A DNA stretch of 64,000 nt from Gammaproteobacteria bacterium (GTDB lineage: Bacteria > Pseudomonadota > Gammaproteobacteria > Nevskiales > Nevskiaceae), in NCBI GenBank assembly GCA_026398875.1, contig JAPLSB010000017.1:62001-126000 (forward strand), written 5' to 3'. Numbering within the stretch: position 1 is the stretch's first letter; the number at the start of each line of letters is the position of its first letter. Of this stretch, positions 1 through 8,597 are shown piece by piece. The notes under the pieces are model-generated. The model worked only from the letters and a program-made list of their open reading frames with translations. It made no database searches and was not told the origin of the DNA. A program made the translations under genes and the position numbers.

Positions 1-2
1 TC

Positions 3-203
3 GAAAGCTGGGTCCATGCGATCGCCGATGGTGTCGCCGCACGCTTCGACAGCCGGGACGCTGCAATCGCCTACGCCGCCACGGTGATGGCCGCGCTCAG
101 CGGCGTTCGAACCATGGCACGCGCGCAGCGCTCCACCGCGATGTTCGGCGCGATCGCCGAAGTGCTGATTACCGGCCTGCCGGCCCCGCGATCCGCCGAC
201 TGA
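3..203 (+). CDS. C-terminal end of a probable TetR/AcrR-family regulator (partial)
   Basis: The frame is open from the window edge to a TGA at 201-203 and gives 66 residues. The tail is helical and alanine-rich, with no membrane segment. It resembles the last two helices of the ligand and dimerisation domain of a TetR-type repressor (residues such as ARAQRSTAMFGAIAEVL). The DNA-binding helix-turn-helix lies outside the window, so the family is an inference from the C-terminal texture only. The gene converges on the cupin gene that follows, with only 19 bp between the two stops. Confidence 0.4.
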   Translation, partial: ESWVHAIADGVAARFDSRDAAIAYAATVMAALSGVRTMARAQRSTAMFGAIAEVLITGLPAPRSAD

Positions 204-222
204 GCGGACCACCATCGGGCCG

Positions 223-534
223 CTAGACGCTGTCTTCGCGCTCGACGACGAGAATCCGCGCCTCGCCGACCGGGTGTGCAACGTGCTCGCAGCCGATGCC
301 CGCGTGGAAGATGTCGCCGGCGGCCAATCGGATCACACGTTCGATGCCGGCTTCGCGGACATGCATGTCGACCACGCCATCGAGCACCGCGAACACTTCC
401 TCGCCATCGTTGACGTGCCAGCGATACGGCTGATCGGTCCAGTGCAGGCGCGTGGTGATGCCGCCCATGTTGGCGATGTCGACGGCGCCCCAAGCGCGGT
501 CGGCTCGAAAGTCGCGGCTGCGGAAAACAGTCAT
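223..534 (-). CDS. small single-domain cupin protein
   Basis: This is a 103-residue cupin. The conserved beta-barrel motifs are visible: a histidine before an acidic run (WHVNDGEEVFAVLDG), then a second block with Gly-Asp-Ile-Phe-His (AAGDIFHAGIGCEHVAHP). Metal-binding His/Glu positions are therefore present, which fits a small metal-dependent cupin of unknown substrate. The start at 534 was preferred over an upstream ATG at 570, because the latter would overlap the end of the alanine dehydrogenase gene by 22 bp. It lies 14 bp downstream of ald on the same strand, so the two are probably cotranscribed. The link to alanine metabolism is not established by sequence. Confidence 0.8.
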   Translation of the reverse strand: MTVFRSRDFRADRAWGAVDIANMGGITTRLHWTDQPYRWHVNDGEEVFAVLDGVVDMHVREAGIERVIRLAAGDIFHAGIGCEHVAHPVGEARILVVEREDSV

Positions 535-548
535 TGCCCGGATGCCGG

Positions 549-1688
549 TCAGTGGTCGCTCGGTGCCCACCAGGGCTTCAGCGCTTCCTGCGTCGGCTGG
601 TGGTCATAGCCGAGCGCCTCGGCCACCGCCTTGTAGGTCACGCGGCCGAGATGCACGTTCAGCCCTTCGCGCAGGTTCGGATCGTCGAGCAGCGCGCGCT
701 TGTAGCCCTTGTCGGCCAGCGCCACCGTGAACGGCATCGTGGCGTTGGTCAGCGCGAACGTCGACGTGCGCGCCACCCCGCCCGGCATGTTGGCCACACA
801 GTAGTGGACGATGCCTTCCTCGACATAGGTCGGGTTCTGGTGCGTGGTTGCCCGCGAGGTCTCGAAGCAGCCACCCTGATCGATCGCGACATCGACGATC
901 ACCGCGCCCGGCTTCATCGTCTTCAGCATCGCCCGGGTCACCAGCTTCGGTGCGGCAGCACCCGGCACCAGCACGGCACCGATCACCAGATCGGCATGGC
1001 GCACGGCGGTTTCCAGCGCATCGACGGTCGAATACAGCGTGGTCAGCCGGCCGTCGAAGGCGGTGTCGAGCCAGGCCAGCCGCGGCAGCGAGCGATCGAG
1101 AATGGTCACGTTCGCACCCATGCCGACGGCGATGCGCGCCGCGTTGTAGCCGACCACGCCGCCGCCGATCACGATCACGTCGGCCGGCGCTACACCCGGC
1201 ACGCCACCAAGCAGCACGCCATTGCCGCCCTGCGCCTTTTCCATGGCATGGGCACCGGCCTGGATCGACATCCGGCCCGCGACCTCGCTCATCGGCGCCA
1301 GCAACGGCAGGCCGCCGCGACCATCAGTGACAGTTTCGTAGGCAATTGCGACACAGCCGGAATCGATCAGCGCCTGGGTCTGAGCAGGATCGGGCGCCAG
1401 ATGCAGGTAGGTGAACAGCACCTGGCCTTCGCGCAGCAGCGCGCATTCGGCAGGCTGCGGTTCCTTGACCTTCACCACCATCTCGGCGCGGGCGAAGATT
1501 TCTTCGGCGCTGTCGACCAGCTCGGCACCGGCGGCTGCGTACTGCGCATCCGGAATGCCGATACCGAGGCCAGCCGCCCGCTGGACGATCACCGCATGGC
1601 CGTGCGCCTTCAGCTCGCGGACACCAGCTGGCGTCAGTCCAACGCGGTACTCATGAACCTTGATTTCTTTCGGTACGCCAATCAGCAT
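549..1688 (-). CDS. ald: alanine dehydrogenase
   Basis: This cytoplasmic enzyme oxidises L-alanine to pyruvate and ammonia with NAD+. The 379 residues match the usual family length. The N-terminus ([10 protein letters not shown]) is the family signature. Lys75 (KVKEPQP) and His96 (YLHLAP) sit at the positions of the known catalytic residues, and the NAD-binding glycine motif GGGVVG is at 175-180. The first gene of a probable two-gene unit with the downstream cupin. Its 5' side faces a roughly 190-bp intergenic region shared with a divergent small membrane-protein gene, where the promoter should lie. Family membership is certain; the direction of the reaction in vivo is not shown by sequence. 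Confidence 0.97.
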   Translation of the reverse strand: MLIGVPKEIKVHEYRVGLTPAGVRELKAHGHAVIVQRAAGLGIGIPDAQYAAAGAELVDSAEEIFARAEMVVKVKEPQPAECALLREGQVLFTYLHLAPDPAQTQALIDSGCVAIAYETVTDGRGGLPLLAPMSEVAGRMSIQAGAHAMEKAQGGNGVLLGGVPGVAPADVIVIGGGVVGYNAARIAVGMGANVTILDRSLPRLAWLDTAFDGRLTTLYSTVDALETAVRHADLVIGAVLVPGAAAPKLVTRAMLKTMKPGAVIVDVAIDQGGCFETSRATTHQNPTYVEEGIVHYCVANMPGGVARTSTFALTNATMPFTVALADKGYKRALLDDPNLREGLNVHLGRVTYKAVAEALGYDHQPTQEALKPWWAPSDH

Positions 1689-1882
1689 GCGCCTGCTCCT
1701 GTGATGGCCCTGTGGCTTCGAGTCTAGCGCAGGCCTTCCGAGCCGCTACCGCAGGCTGCAAGCAGAGCATGCCGGCCGCGCGGATACCGCTCGACGGTCT
1801 TCGGAGACGCGCCGCAGCACTGGCCCGGCTGGCATGATCGGCAACCTCGCGATCCACCCGCTCACACGCCCTCGCCCGAACC

Positions 1883-2239
1883 ATGCGCCGCAACATCCGC
1901 TATCACGTCGCCATCCTGTTCGCCGTCGTCGGATTGAGCCTGAGCGGTTATGGCACGTACCGCCTGCAGAAGCTGCCGGTATACAGCGAGCAGGATCTGG
2001 ATCTGGCCGCCGAGCTGAACCTGAGCATCGACCTGGCCCGCCTGCCGCCGGAGCGCCAGCCCAAGGCAGAAGCGCTGCCGGAGATGCGCGCCAATGTGCG
2101 GCGCGAGATCAGCGGCAACCTCGAGCAGCAGCGCAAACTGATCCAGTCATGGATCCAGACCGGCTTCGTGCTGATCGGCATGGCGATCGTGCAAGCTCTG
2201 CTGCAACGCCGCCTGCCAGTCCCGCCCCCCCGCGCCTGA
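1883..2239 (+). CDS. small inner-membrane protein of unknown function
   Basis: The product has 118 residues, an N-terminal membrane segment (about 8-26), a charged central region and a second hydrophobic stretch near 90-110. No known domain is recognised. A longer frame overlaps on the same strand, but its product is arginine/proline-rich, as expected of a shadow in GC-rich DNA; this frame shows proper membrane segments. It is followed 18 bp later by the serine acetyltransferase gene, so the two may be cotranscribed. The function is unknown. Confidence 0.6.
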   Translation: MRRNIRYHVAILFAVVGLSLSGYGTYRLQKLPVYSEQDLDLAAELNLSIDLARLPPERQPKAEALPEMRANVRREISGNLEQQRKLIQSWIQTGFVLIGMAIVQALLQRRLPVPPPRA

Positions 2240-2257
2240 TCCGTCCTTGCCCGCCTC

Positions 2258-3205
2258 ATGAATCCGACCGTTGCACCGCAGTCGAACTGGAACCTCGATC
2301 AGGTTGTCGCCGGCCTGCGCCAGCAGCGCGAACGCTGGCGCGAGGCACGGCATCGCAGCCTCGACTCGGGCGGTCGCGAATTCCCGGCGCGCCAGCAGGT
2401 GCAGGCGATCATGGATGCGCTGTGCGGCGCGCTGTTTCCGATGCGCCTTGGCCCGCCGGAGCTGCGTCAGGAAAGCGAGGACTACTACGTTGGCCACACG
2501 CTCGATGCGGCACTGAACGCGCTGTACGGACAGGTACAGCTCGAACTGAGCTACACGGCCCGCCAGCGCGGCCATGACGAAGCCGATGTGCCGACTCGCG
2601 CGCAGGCCATCGTCAAGGCCTTCGCGGCCTATCTGCCCGAAGCGCGCGCGCTGCTCGACAGCGACGTAGAGGCCGCCTATCACGGCGACCCGGCCGCGCG
2701 CAGCGTCGACGAAGTGCTGCTCTGCTACCCCGGCGTGATGGCGGTGATCTATCACCGGCTGGCACACCGGCTGTACAAGCTCGACGTGCCGCTGATGGCG
2801 CGAATCGTCGCCGAGCTGTCGCACTCGGCCACCGGCATCGACATCCACCCCGGCGCGACGATCGGCAGCCGCTTCTTCATCGACCACGGCACCGGTGTCG
2901 TGATCGGCGAAACCGCGGTGATCGGCGAGCGCGTGCGGCTGTACCAGGCCGTGACGCTCGGCGCCAAGCGCTTCGAATCGGCCGACGACGGCAGCCTGAT
3001 CAAGGGCCAGCCGCGCCACCCGATCGTCGAGGACGATGTGGTGATCTACGCTGGCGCAACGATCCTCGGCCGCGTCACCATCGGCCGTGGTTCCAGCATC
3101 GGCGGCAATGTCTGGCTGACCCGCAGCGTGCCGCCAGGCAGCAACATCACGCAGGCGCAGTCCGAGCAGCACGGTCCAACGCCAGCGCTGCCCGCCGGGT
3201 TCTGA
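2258..3205 (+). CDS. cysE: serine O-acetyltransferase (long EpsC/CysE type)
   Basis: The enzyme transfers acetyl from acetyl-CoA to L-serine, giving O-acetylserine, the first step of cysteine synthesis. The 315-residue product has an alpha-helical N-terminal half and a left-handed beta-helix of hexapeptide repeats from about 190. GIDIHPGATIG (193-203) and FIDHGTGVVIGET (207-219) carry the conserved histidines. The C-terminal tail after the hexapeptides is polar and about 20 residues long. The N-terminal part is longer than in Escherichia coli CysE, as in the EpsC-like subgroup. No cysteine synthase gene is adjacent. Confidence 0.92.
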   Translation: MNPTVAPQSNWNLDQVVAGLRQQRERWREARHRSLDSGGREFPARQQVQAIMDALCGALFPMRLGPPELRQESEDYYVGHTLDAALNALYGQVQLELSYTARQRGHDEADVPTRAQAIVKAFAAYLPEARALLDSDVEAAYHGDPAARSVDEVLLCYPGVMAVIYHRLAHRLYKLDVPLMARIVAELSHSATGIDIHPGATIGSRFFIDHGTGVVIGETAVIGERVRLYQAVTLGAKRFESADDGSLIKGQPRHPIVEDDVVIYAGATILGRVTIGRGSSIGGNVWLTRSVPPGSNITQAQSEQHGPTPALPAGF

Positions 3206-3230
3206 ATCGGCGGATTCTCATCCGATGTAC

Positions 3231-3257
3231 CTGAAGCACCTGAAGCACCTGAAGCAC
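3231..3257 (+). repeat. three tandem copies of a 9-bp unit (ctgaagcac)
   Basis: The unit ctgaagcac is repeated three times without interruption between the end of the serine acetyltransferase gene and the start of the SET-domain gene, ending 20 bp before the latter. It is too short to be a structural repeat, but it could expand or contract by slippage and so alter spacing in the 5' leader. A reading frame through it carries no start linked to either gene. Confidence 0.8.
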
Positions 3258-3277
3258 AAGCGTACTGAGGAGTCCGC

Positions 3278-3649
3278 ATGTTTCTGGTTCCGACCTATCT
3301 GGCAAAAAGCAGCATCCACGGCCTCGGCGTGTTCACGCCGCTGGCAATTCCGGCCGGCACCATCGTCTGGGAGCTGTACCCGGAAATCGACTGGGCGCTC
3401 ACACCCGCCGAACTCGAGGCGATGCCCGAGCCGTTCCGCAGCCGAGTGCGCGCGTACAGCTATCTGAATGTCGACGGCGTCTACATGCTCTGCGGCGACA
3501 ACGGCAAATTCATGAACCACGCCAATGCGCCGAACTGCTTCGAGGACGATATCCGCACGATCGCCTCAGTGGATATTCCAGCCAATACCGAACTCACCTG
3601 CGACTACCGCGCGTTCGAACATGCGCCGTGGGTGCATGGGCTAACGTAA
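3278..3649 (+). CDS. small SET-domain protein (putative protein lysine methyltransferase)
   Basis: A 123-residue protein made almost entirely of a SET domain, the S-adenosylmethionine-dependent lysine methyltransferase fold. Visible motifs are GLGVF at 15-19, NHANAPNC at 80-87 (the family NHS/NHxxxPNC block that shapes the cofactor pocket) and ELTCDY at 105-110 (the ELxYDY block with the catalytic tyrosine). No Pre-SET or Post-SET zinc cysteines are seen. Bacterial SET proteins of this size are widespread, but few substrates are known. The preceding aggagtccgc supplies a ribosome-binding site. It is the last typical GC-rich gene before the AT-rich island. Confidence 0.85.
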   Translation: MFLVPTYLAKSSIHGLGVFTPLAIPAGTIVWELYPEIDWALTPAELEAMPEPFRSRVRAYSYLNVDGVYMLCGDNGKFMNHANAPNCFEDDIRTIASVDIPANTELTCDYRAFEHAPWVHGLT

Positions 3650-3963
3650 ATGTCCTGCTCATCGACGCGCGGCAGCACTATCGCGGCGCGGAGCGTCGGA
3701 GTCCACAGCCCCGGCATTGACGAAGTCGGCCGCATACGACCAACCGGAGACACCGGTTGTTACATGTTATCGTGAATTAACGCGGTCACTGGGCTTTCCG
3801 ACGAGAATCAGCTTATTGGATCGAGCACGACACGCTACTCGGCAGTCTTCGCCGAATTATCGTGCGTTTCCGCACGAAAACGTAGTCCGTTATCGTGCAT
3901 CTTTCCAGCCTAATTGTAGTTGTGCTGCAGAAGAGAGGATGTAATTACTGAGAGAGGAGATGA

Positions 3964-4368
3964 ACGTGTAAGAGCGAGGAAAGCGACGAAGTCTGGTACG
4001 TTGCAGTCTTCTTACGCGCAAAATAAGGAAATATCACGAGCAAAGCGCTGGACTCGAAATGGTTACACATTAAGTGGCATCACAACTGCTACTTCATTCA
4101 CGCCAAGTACTACTTTGAAACATGGGTAACAAAAGCCAGCGGCTCCTGCATCGAGCGTGTGTTGGTATAACCGCTGACCCTACGTTGGCGCCATGGCAGT
4201 ACGACAAGAGAGGAGGGCGGTATAAACAAAGCCATGGTTGCAAAAGATGATCGGGTCTATGCCACGGATGTAACATGCGACACCGATCTTTACGTTATTT
4301 CCTTCGCAGATGATGGCTTTGGTCCATGGGGAAACTCGGCGCTTACTGGCTGTGCGTGGAAGAGTTGA
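3964..4368 (+). pseudogene. possible decayed reading frame with in-frame stops
   Basis: One frame reads through protein-like sequence in three pieces separated by stops at 4024-4026 and 4168-4170 and ending at 4366-4368. Piece two is rich in aromatic residues and histidine (WHHNCYFIHAKYYF, then ETWVTKASGSCIERV). Piece three, from an ATG at 4234, encodes 44 residues (including VYATDVTCDTDLYVISFADD and GPWGNSALTGCAWKS). The composition is more protein-like than the other frames here, which suggests remnants of one gene, but chance in AT-richer DNA cannot be excluded. No homologue is recognised. Alternatively the third piece alone is a small real gene. Confidence 0.25.
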
Positions 4369-4446
4369 GCGCAAAACTTATCGCGCTGCGGCCCAACTAA
4401 GGCGTGGGCATTACGGATCTGCAATGCCTCTGCTTATCAAACATAA

Positions 4447-4454
4447 AGGAGGTT
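4447..4454 (+). promoter_or_regulatory. strong Shine-Dalgarno site (aaggaggt)
   Basis: A near-perfect anti-16S match (aaggaggt) lies about 6 bp before the ATG at 4461. It fixes the start of the first exported protein in the island and is stronger than most ribosome-binding sites in this window. Confidence 0.8.
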
Positions 4455-4460
4455 TAGCTA

Positions 4461-5447
4461 ATGCGTTTCAATACCGTCACCCACTGGTTAAGAATATTGC
4501 TGGCATTGGCAATGACACCACTCCTTGCCACAAGCGTTTTTGCAGCAGAGCGCACTCAGGTAACCGAGGAGCATCTGGTACAAACCAAGAATGGCTGCAA
4601 CACCGTACTGCGCATTGAGTATAGCAGTGAATATCCTACTTCCAAGGAATTTATTGAACTCAGGAAAGATAGTCTCGCCAAATCAGAATGGGATGGCGAG
4701 TGTGCAAACGGCCTTACCACTGGAGCAGGCAAGCTGATTGAGTATAACCTTGACGGCGCACCGATGATGTACTCTGAGGGTGTGCACTTGAATGGCATGG
4801 CAATAGGTTTCAGCAAAAAATATATGGCAAAAGGCGATGACCTTGTCCTTGAAGAATATGTGTGGAATGGCACTGAATATTCTCAACTTAATTTACATCG
4901 CCTCCCACTTGCTCCGCGCCGATGGAATGACAGAGTGCCATTGTTGAGGAAGAGCACACCGACCGAACGGATTGTCGTCACATTATTACAAGACGCCGCC
5001 AGCGGCGACATCGGCCGTTGCGACAAACAAACCGGTGTAATGAGCTGTGTGAAGTATGTCCGCACCGCATTCAGGCCATGCGCAGATCACTCACTTGAAA
5101 AGTGCAAAACTTGGGATGATCCGGAAGAAACCATTTACCCATGTAGTAACGATTGTCTGCAAAAGTGGAATCAGCTCACACAACCACTATTGGTGGACTA
5201 CCAGGAATTTGTTAACCAAACTCAACCAGAATTAGATGCGGCGGTAAATATGGCAATGGCACCGATTTTGGCAGCTCGCGCTGAGAAAATAAGGCAGCAG
5301 GAAACGTTTGCGGAACATACTCGGAGAAACTTCGCCAGCGCCGCCCGTGTTCAGCAAGCGCTTAACAATGCCAATCAGTTGCGCCGGCCGGTTGCCGGCC
5401 CGAACTTGGATGCGCTGATAAAAAAAATCAAAGAAAGTAAGCCATGA
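4461..5447 (+). CDS. exported protein of unknown function with a MORN-like segment
   Basis: The 328-residue product has a clear Sec signal peptide (hydrophobic core about 8-22, likely cleavage after VFA near 28). Residues 77-117 (WDGECANGLTTGAGKL, then SEGVHLNGMAIGF) resemble MORN repeats, short Gly/Tyr hairpins seen in scaffold and membrane-associated proteins; this is a pattern match by eye. Several cysteines follow in the middle, and the C-terminal third is predicted helical and Gln/Asn-rich. The gene is AT-rich compared with its neighbours (about 37% GC in 4801-4860). Its last 4 bp overlap the start of the next gene, so the two are translationally coupled. No family is recognised with confidence. 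Confidence 0.85.
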   Translation: MRFNTVTHWLRILLALAMTPLLATSVFAAERTQVTEEHLVQTKNGCNTVLRIEYSSEYPTSKEFIELRKDSLAKSEWDGECANGLTTGAGKLIEYNLDGAPMMYSEGVHLNGMAIGFSKKYMAKGDDLVLEEYVWNGTEYSQLNLHRLPLAPRRWNDRVPLLRKSTPTERIVVTLLQDAASGDIGRCDKQTGVMSCVKYVRTAFRPCADHSLEKCKTWDDPEETIYPCSNDCLQKWNQLTQPLLVDYQEFVNQTQPELDAAVNMAMAPILAARAEKIRQQETFAEHTRRNFASAARVQQALNNANQLRRPVAGPNLDALIKKIKESKP

Positions 5448-6604
5448 AGAACACGCCAAAACATCACTTGGTTTTCCCAATCTTCCCGATGGTTGGAGTG
5501 TTGACCATTTTTTGGATGGGCTTTGCGGGGCCGGCGCTCGCTGCGTCAAAAGCAGACTGTGTTGAAGAGCAAGAGGATTTTATTGAAGCCAGTATTGATT
5601 CCACGGCAAATACGCATAAATATCGGCCTGACTGGGAGGGCCCTATAGCAGAGCGGTTATTAGCTTCTACCCAAGCATACAGACATGAGCTGGGTGAAAA
5701 AATCAGGCAATACCTAGTTGGCAATGAAAATGGCAGTATTTCTTGGCTGATTGAAGGCATCAACAGCATAAGCAGAGCAAGCGACGCTCAGCTAACGATC
5801 GAACACAATACTAATTCTATGAGGGAGGCGCAGAAGGTATTTGATTCGTTCAAGGCAAGACCCTGGCGGCCAGGACTATCGGCCGATGACCGGTTCTTAC
5901 CCGTGAAGTACAAGGAAGACATTGAACAAATGCGCATGAAGAATTGCTTTTTGGAGGTACGAAAGCGCGATCTGTCAGGAGGTGACTCCTCTGCCAAATC
6001 AGTCGTTACGCCTTCCAATGACTGTCCAGCCGAGAATGCGGCGGCCGCAAACAAAGCAATGAGCGATATCGATACACAGTTGGGGGTTTACTCCGAATCA
6101 CCTCTGGGGAAAGACATTCACACCATCACACCTACCACACAGGTCATCATGTGGGCTACTGAGGCACAAGCTCAGATCATTCGCAAATACTGCCCGAACG
6201 GCGCTGGCTTCAAGGAGCGCGTTTCGCAATTGGATGCCGCATTCAACGGGGCTCAGAAAGCCTGCCGCCAAATTCAAAGCAATCCCGAAATCTGTGTGCC
6301 TGCCGATCCGCAGGGACTGATGGCAAGCTACGAGCAAACACAGCGTGAAGCAGCCAATACCCGACCCACCGAAACCAGCAGCGCCAAGGTTGCCGCCCCA
6401 GCGCCGTCCAGCCTATGCCCTTCTGACATGCCTATCACCGAGTTCATGGGTTGCCTGAAGAGGCGGTGCCGAGAACAGGGGTTTTCACCAGTTGAAAGCA
6501 AGGGAGGCTGCCTCATCTGCGGAAATTCGGGAGGTGATCTGGGTGCGGGTTTCCAGTGGCGGAAATGCCATGAATCAAGTGAAGGTGTTGGTGCTGCACG
6601 GTGA
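5444..6604 (+). CDS. exported protein of unknown function with a cysteine-rich tail
   Basis: The 386-residue product starts inside the previous stop codon (ATGA overlap). A signal peptide spans about residues 1-33 (cleavage after ALA). The mature part is mostly helical and polar. The C-terminal 60 residues hold a cluster of cysteines (CPSDMPITEFMGCLKRRC and GGCLICGNSG) preceded by a Thr/Ala/Pro linker, which suggests a small disulphide-bonded terminal domain. GC content is below that of flanking genes (about 45% in 5461-5520). No homologue is recognised. The shared export signal, overlap and base composition argue that it works with its upstream partner outside the cytoplasm. Confidence 0.85.
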   Translation: MKNTPKHHLVFPIFPMVGVLTIFWMGFAGPALAASKADCVEEQEDFIEASIDSTANTHKYRPDWEGPIAERLLASTQAYRHELGEKIRQYLVGNENGSISWLIEGINSISRASDAQLTIEHNTNSMREAQKVFDSFKARPWRPGLSADDRFLPVKYKEDIEQMRMKNCFLEVRKRDLSGGDSSAKSVVTPSNDCPAENAAAANKAMSDIDTQLGVYSESPLGKDIHTITPTTQVIMWATEAQAQIIRKYCPNGAGFKERVSQLDAAFNGAQKACRQIQSNPEICVPADPQGLMASYEQTQREAANTRPTETSSAKVAAPAPSSLCPSDMPITEFMGCLKRRCREQGFSPVESKGGCLICGNSGGDLGAGFQWRKCHESSEGVGAAR

Positions 6605-7120
6605 ATATCTGCCCAACAGGTTGCATCGGAAAAACTTGCCTACGCTTCGCTGCGGCAATTTTCCGGTGAACTTGGGCATTGAGGTCATGGAAAAGCCCAA
6701 GAAACGATATGAATTACGCTGCTCATTGGAGACGTGTCGGACGTTTCCATTGCGCGCCACAAGCCTGTTGATCTGCATCTGTCGAAGCTGCTGCCGGTGA
6801 AGTTCTCGGATCGCAGCAGGGGAGCGCGACCCGCCGGCTTCGACTTGCTCCAAGTCCGGATCAAACCCAACACTTTGAAACGGCAGATGCTGACCGCAGC
6901 ATTTCGACATTCGCGGGTCGCGACCGGCCCCACCGTCCACGACATGCCGGCGCCATTTCGCACGGGGCGTTAGCCAAATAGAGCACGGTGAAATCCGGGA
7001 GCCTCGCATCTACGCCAGTCTTCGTACAGGATTCGCTTCACCCGCTCCGGGCGTCGTCGGTGCCATCCATCCGAAATGAGCGCCCGCAAGCAACCTGCTC
7101 AATAACACCGCCACCAAAAC
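6605..7120. other. region between the exported pair and aceA; no convincing gene
   Basis: A frame from ATG 6570 to a stop at 6798-6800 (76 residues, starting inside the preceding gene) and a 144-residue frame on the other strand both lack recognisable domains and have a composition typical of non-coding or eroded sequence. GC rises back to the genome level across this stretch, so the right boundary of the AT-rich island appears to lie near 6.6-6.8 kb. No repeats or integrase remnants were seen. Confidence 0.5.
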
Positions 7121-7145
7121 GAAAAAGGCGCCCGAAGGCGCCTTT
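7121..7145 (-). terminator. rho-independent terminator of aceA
   Basis: A perfect 9-bp stem (aaaggcgcc/ggcgccttt, arms at 7124-7132 and 7137-7145) with a 4-base loop lies about 30 bp past the aceA stop. Read on the minus strand, it is followed by a T-rich run (tttcgtttt). Confidence 0.85.
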
Positions 7146-7174
7146 CTCTTTTCAGCGAGTGCAGCCAGTTCCGC

Positions 7175-8485
7175 TTAGTGGAACTGCTCTTCTTCGGTCG
7201 AGCCGGTGAGGGCCTTGACCGACGACGAACCGCCCTGGATCACGGTGGTGACGTCATCGAAGTAGCCGGTGCCGACTTCCTGCTGGTGCGACACGAAGGT
7301 GTAGCCCTGCTCGCGCGCGGCGAATTCCGGCTCCTGCACCATGTTCACGTAGTGCTTCATGCCTTCGCCCTTCGCGTAGGCCTGCGCGAACTGGAAGGTG
7401 TTGTACCAGTTGATGTGGATGCCGGCCAGCGTGATGAACTGGTACTTGTAGCCGAGGTCCGACAGGTCCTGCTGGAACTTGGCGATCTGCTTGTCGTCGA
7501 GGTTCTTCTTCCAGTTGAACGACGGCGAGCAGTTGTACGACAGCAGCTTGCCCGGGCAGGCAGCGTGCACGGCCTGCGCGAATTCGCGAGCGAAGCCGAT
7601 GTCCGGAACGCCGGTTTCGCACCAGACCAGATCCGCGTACGGCGCGTAGGCGACGCCACGCGAGATGGCCTGCTCAAGGCCGTTCTTGACGCGGAAGAAG
7701 CCTTCCTGCGTGCGCTCGCCGGTCAGGAACGGCTTGTCGTTGGCGTCGTAGTCCGAGGTGATCAGGTTGGCGGCTTCGGCGTCGGTACGGGCCAGCACGA
7801 TGGTCGGCACGCCCAGCACGTCGGCAGCGAAACGGGCCGCGATCAGCTTCTCGACGGCTTCGCGGGTCGGCACGAGCACCTTGCCGCCCATATGGCCGCA
7901 CTTCTTGGCCGCAGCGAGCTGGTCTTCAAAGTGCACGCCGGCGGCGCCCGAGACGATCATGTTCTTCATCAGTTCGAAGGCGTTCAGCACGCCACCGAAA
8001 CCGGCTTCCGCGTCAGCAACGATCGGCAAGAAGTAGTCGATGAAGCCCTTGTCGCTGGGGCCGATGCCACGGCTCCACTGGATTTCGTCGGCGCGGGTGA
8101 AGGTGTTGTTGATGCGGCGAACCATGGTCGGCACGGAGTCGTACGCGTACAGCGACTGGTCCGGGTACATGGTTTCGCTGGTGTTGCCGTCGGCAGCGAC
8201 CTGCCAGCCCGACAGGTACACGGCTTCAAGGCCGGCCTTCGCCTGCTGCATGGCCTGACCGGCGGTGATCGCGCCGAAGGCGTTGACATAGCCCTTCTTG
8301 GCGTCGCCGTTGACCAGCTTCCACAGCTTTTCCGCGCCGCGCTTGGCGAGCGTGTGGTCGATGGCGACGCTGCCGCGCAGGCGGACTACGTCAGCAGCGG
8401 AGTAGCCGCGCTTGACAAGCTTCCAGCGGGGATTGGTCGCCCAGTCGTGTTCAAGGGCCTTGATCTGGTCTTCACGGCTCGTCAT
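7175..8485 (-). CDS. aceA: isocitrate lyase
   Basis: Splits isocitrate into glyoxylate and succinate, the first committed step of the glyoxylate shunt, in the cytoplasm. The 436 residues match the family. The signature KKCGHMGGK is at 194-202, with the catalytic cysteine at 196; the metal and substrate residues of the TIM barrel (HFED near 185-188) are also present. It lies 112 bp downstream of aceB on the same strand and is closed by a strong terminator, so the pair forms a glyoxylate operon. No aceK or glcB gene is adjacent. Confidence 0.98.
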   Translation of the reverse strand: MTSREDQIKALEHDWATNPRWKLVKRGYSAADVVRLRGSVAIDHTLAKRGAEKLWKLVNGDAKKGYVNAFGAITAGQAMQQAKAGLEAVYLSGWQVAADGNTSETMYPDQSLYAYDSVPTMVRRINNTFTRADEIQWSRGIGPSDKGFIDYFLPIVADAEAGFGGVLNAFELMKNMIVSGAAGVHFEDQLAAAKKCGHMGGKVLVPTREAVEKLIAARFAADVLGVPTIVLARTDAEAANLITSDYDANDKPFLTGERTQEGFFRVKNGLEQAISRGVAYAPYADLVWCETGVPDIGFAREFAQAVHAACPGKLLSYNCSPSFNWKKNLDDKQIAKFQQDLSDLGYKYQFITLAGIHINWYNTFQFAQAYAKGEGMKHYVNMVQEPEFAAREQGYTFVSHQQEVGTGYFDDVTTVIQGGSSSVKALTGSTEEEQFH

Positions 8486-8597
8486 TGCTGCGGTTCCTCT
8501 AGGGGGTCAAATATGCGTGAGGCGGGAGTGCGCGGCTTCCGGAGGTGCTGCGCAAGGCGGTCAAGCCTCGTGCTTCACGCCGTTTGCCGCACGGGAT

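Larger units (their letters stand above)
3650..4460. other. AT-richer stretch without a convincing intact gene
   Basis: About 810 bp of clearly lower GC (about 52% in 3841-3900, against 62% in a sampled line of the preceding gene) holds only short frames. The octamer ttatcgtg occurs three times, near 3768, 3857 and 3892, and the middle copy overlaps a small hairpin (cgtgcg/cgcacg). The right end carries a strong ribosome-binding site for the next gene. No tRNA cloverleaf or terminator was recognised. It is the left part of what looks like a laterally acquired or decayed segment. Confidence 0.6.

Noticed and set aside
534..1727. Long plus-strand frame opposite ald
   Set aside because: It is the antisense shadow of alanine dehydrogenase; the translation is Arg/His/Gln-rich with no domain.
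1834..2577. 247-residue plus-strand frame overlapping the small membrane protein
   Set aside because: Arg/Pro/Ala-rich shadow; the other frame shows clear membrane segments and is followed by a properly spaced gene.
3717..4129. Two short plus-strand frames in the island leader
   Set aside because: Neither has a ribosome-binding site, a domain or coding-like composition.
6575..7009. 144-residue minus-strand frame after the exported pair
   Set aside because: No domain and no ribosome-binding site; it overlaps the end of a plausible gene antisense.
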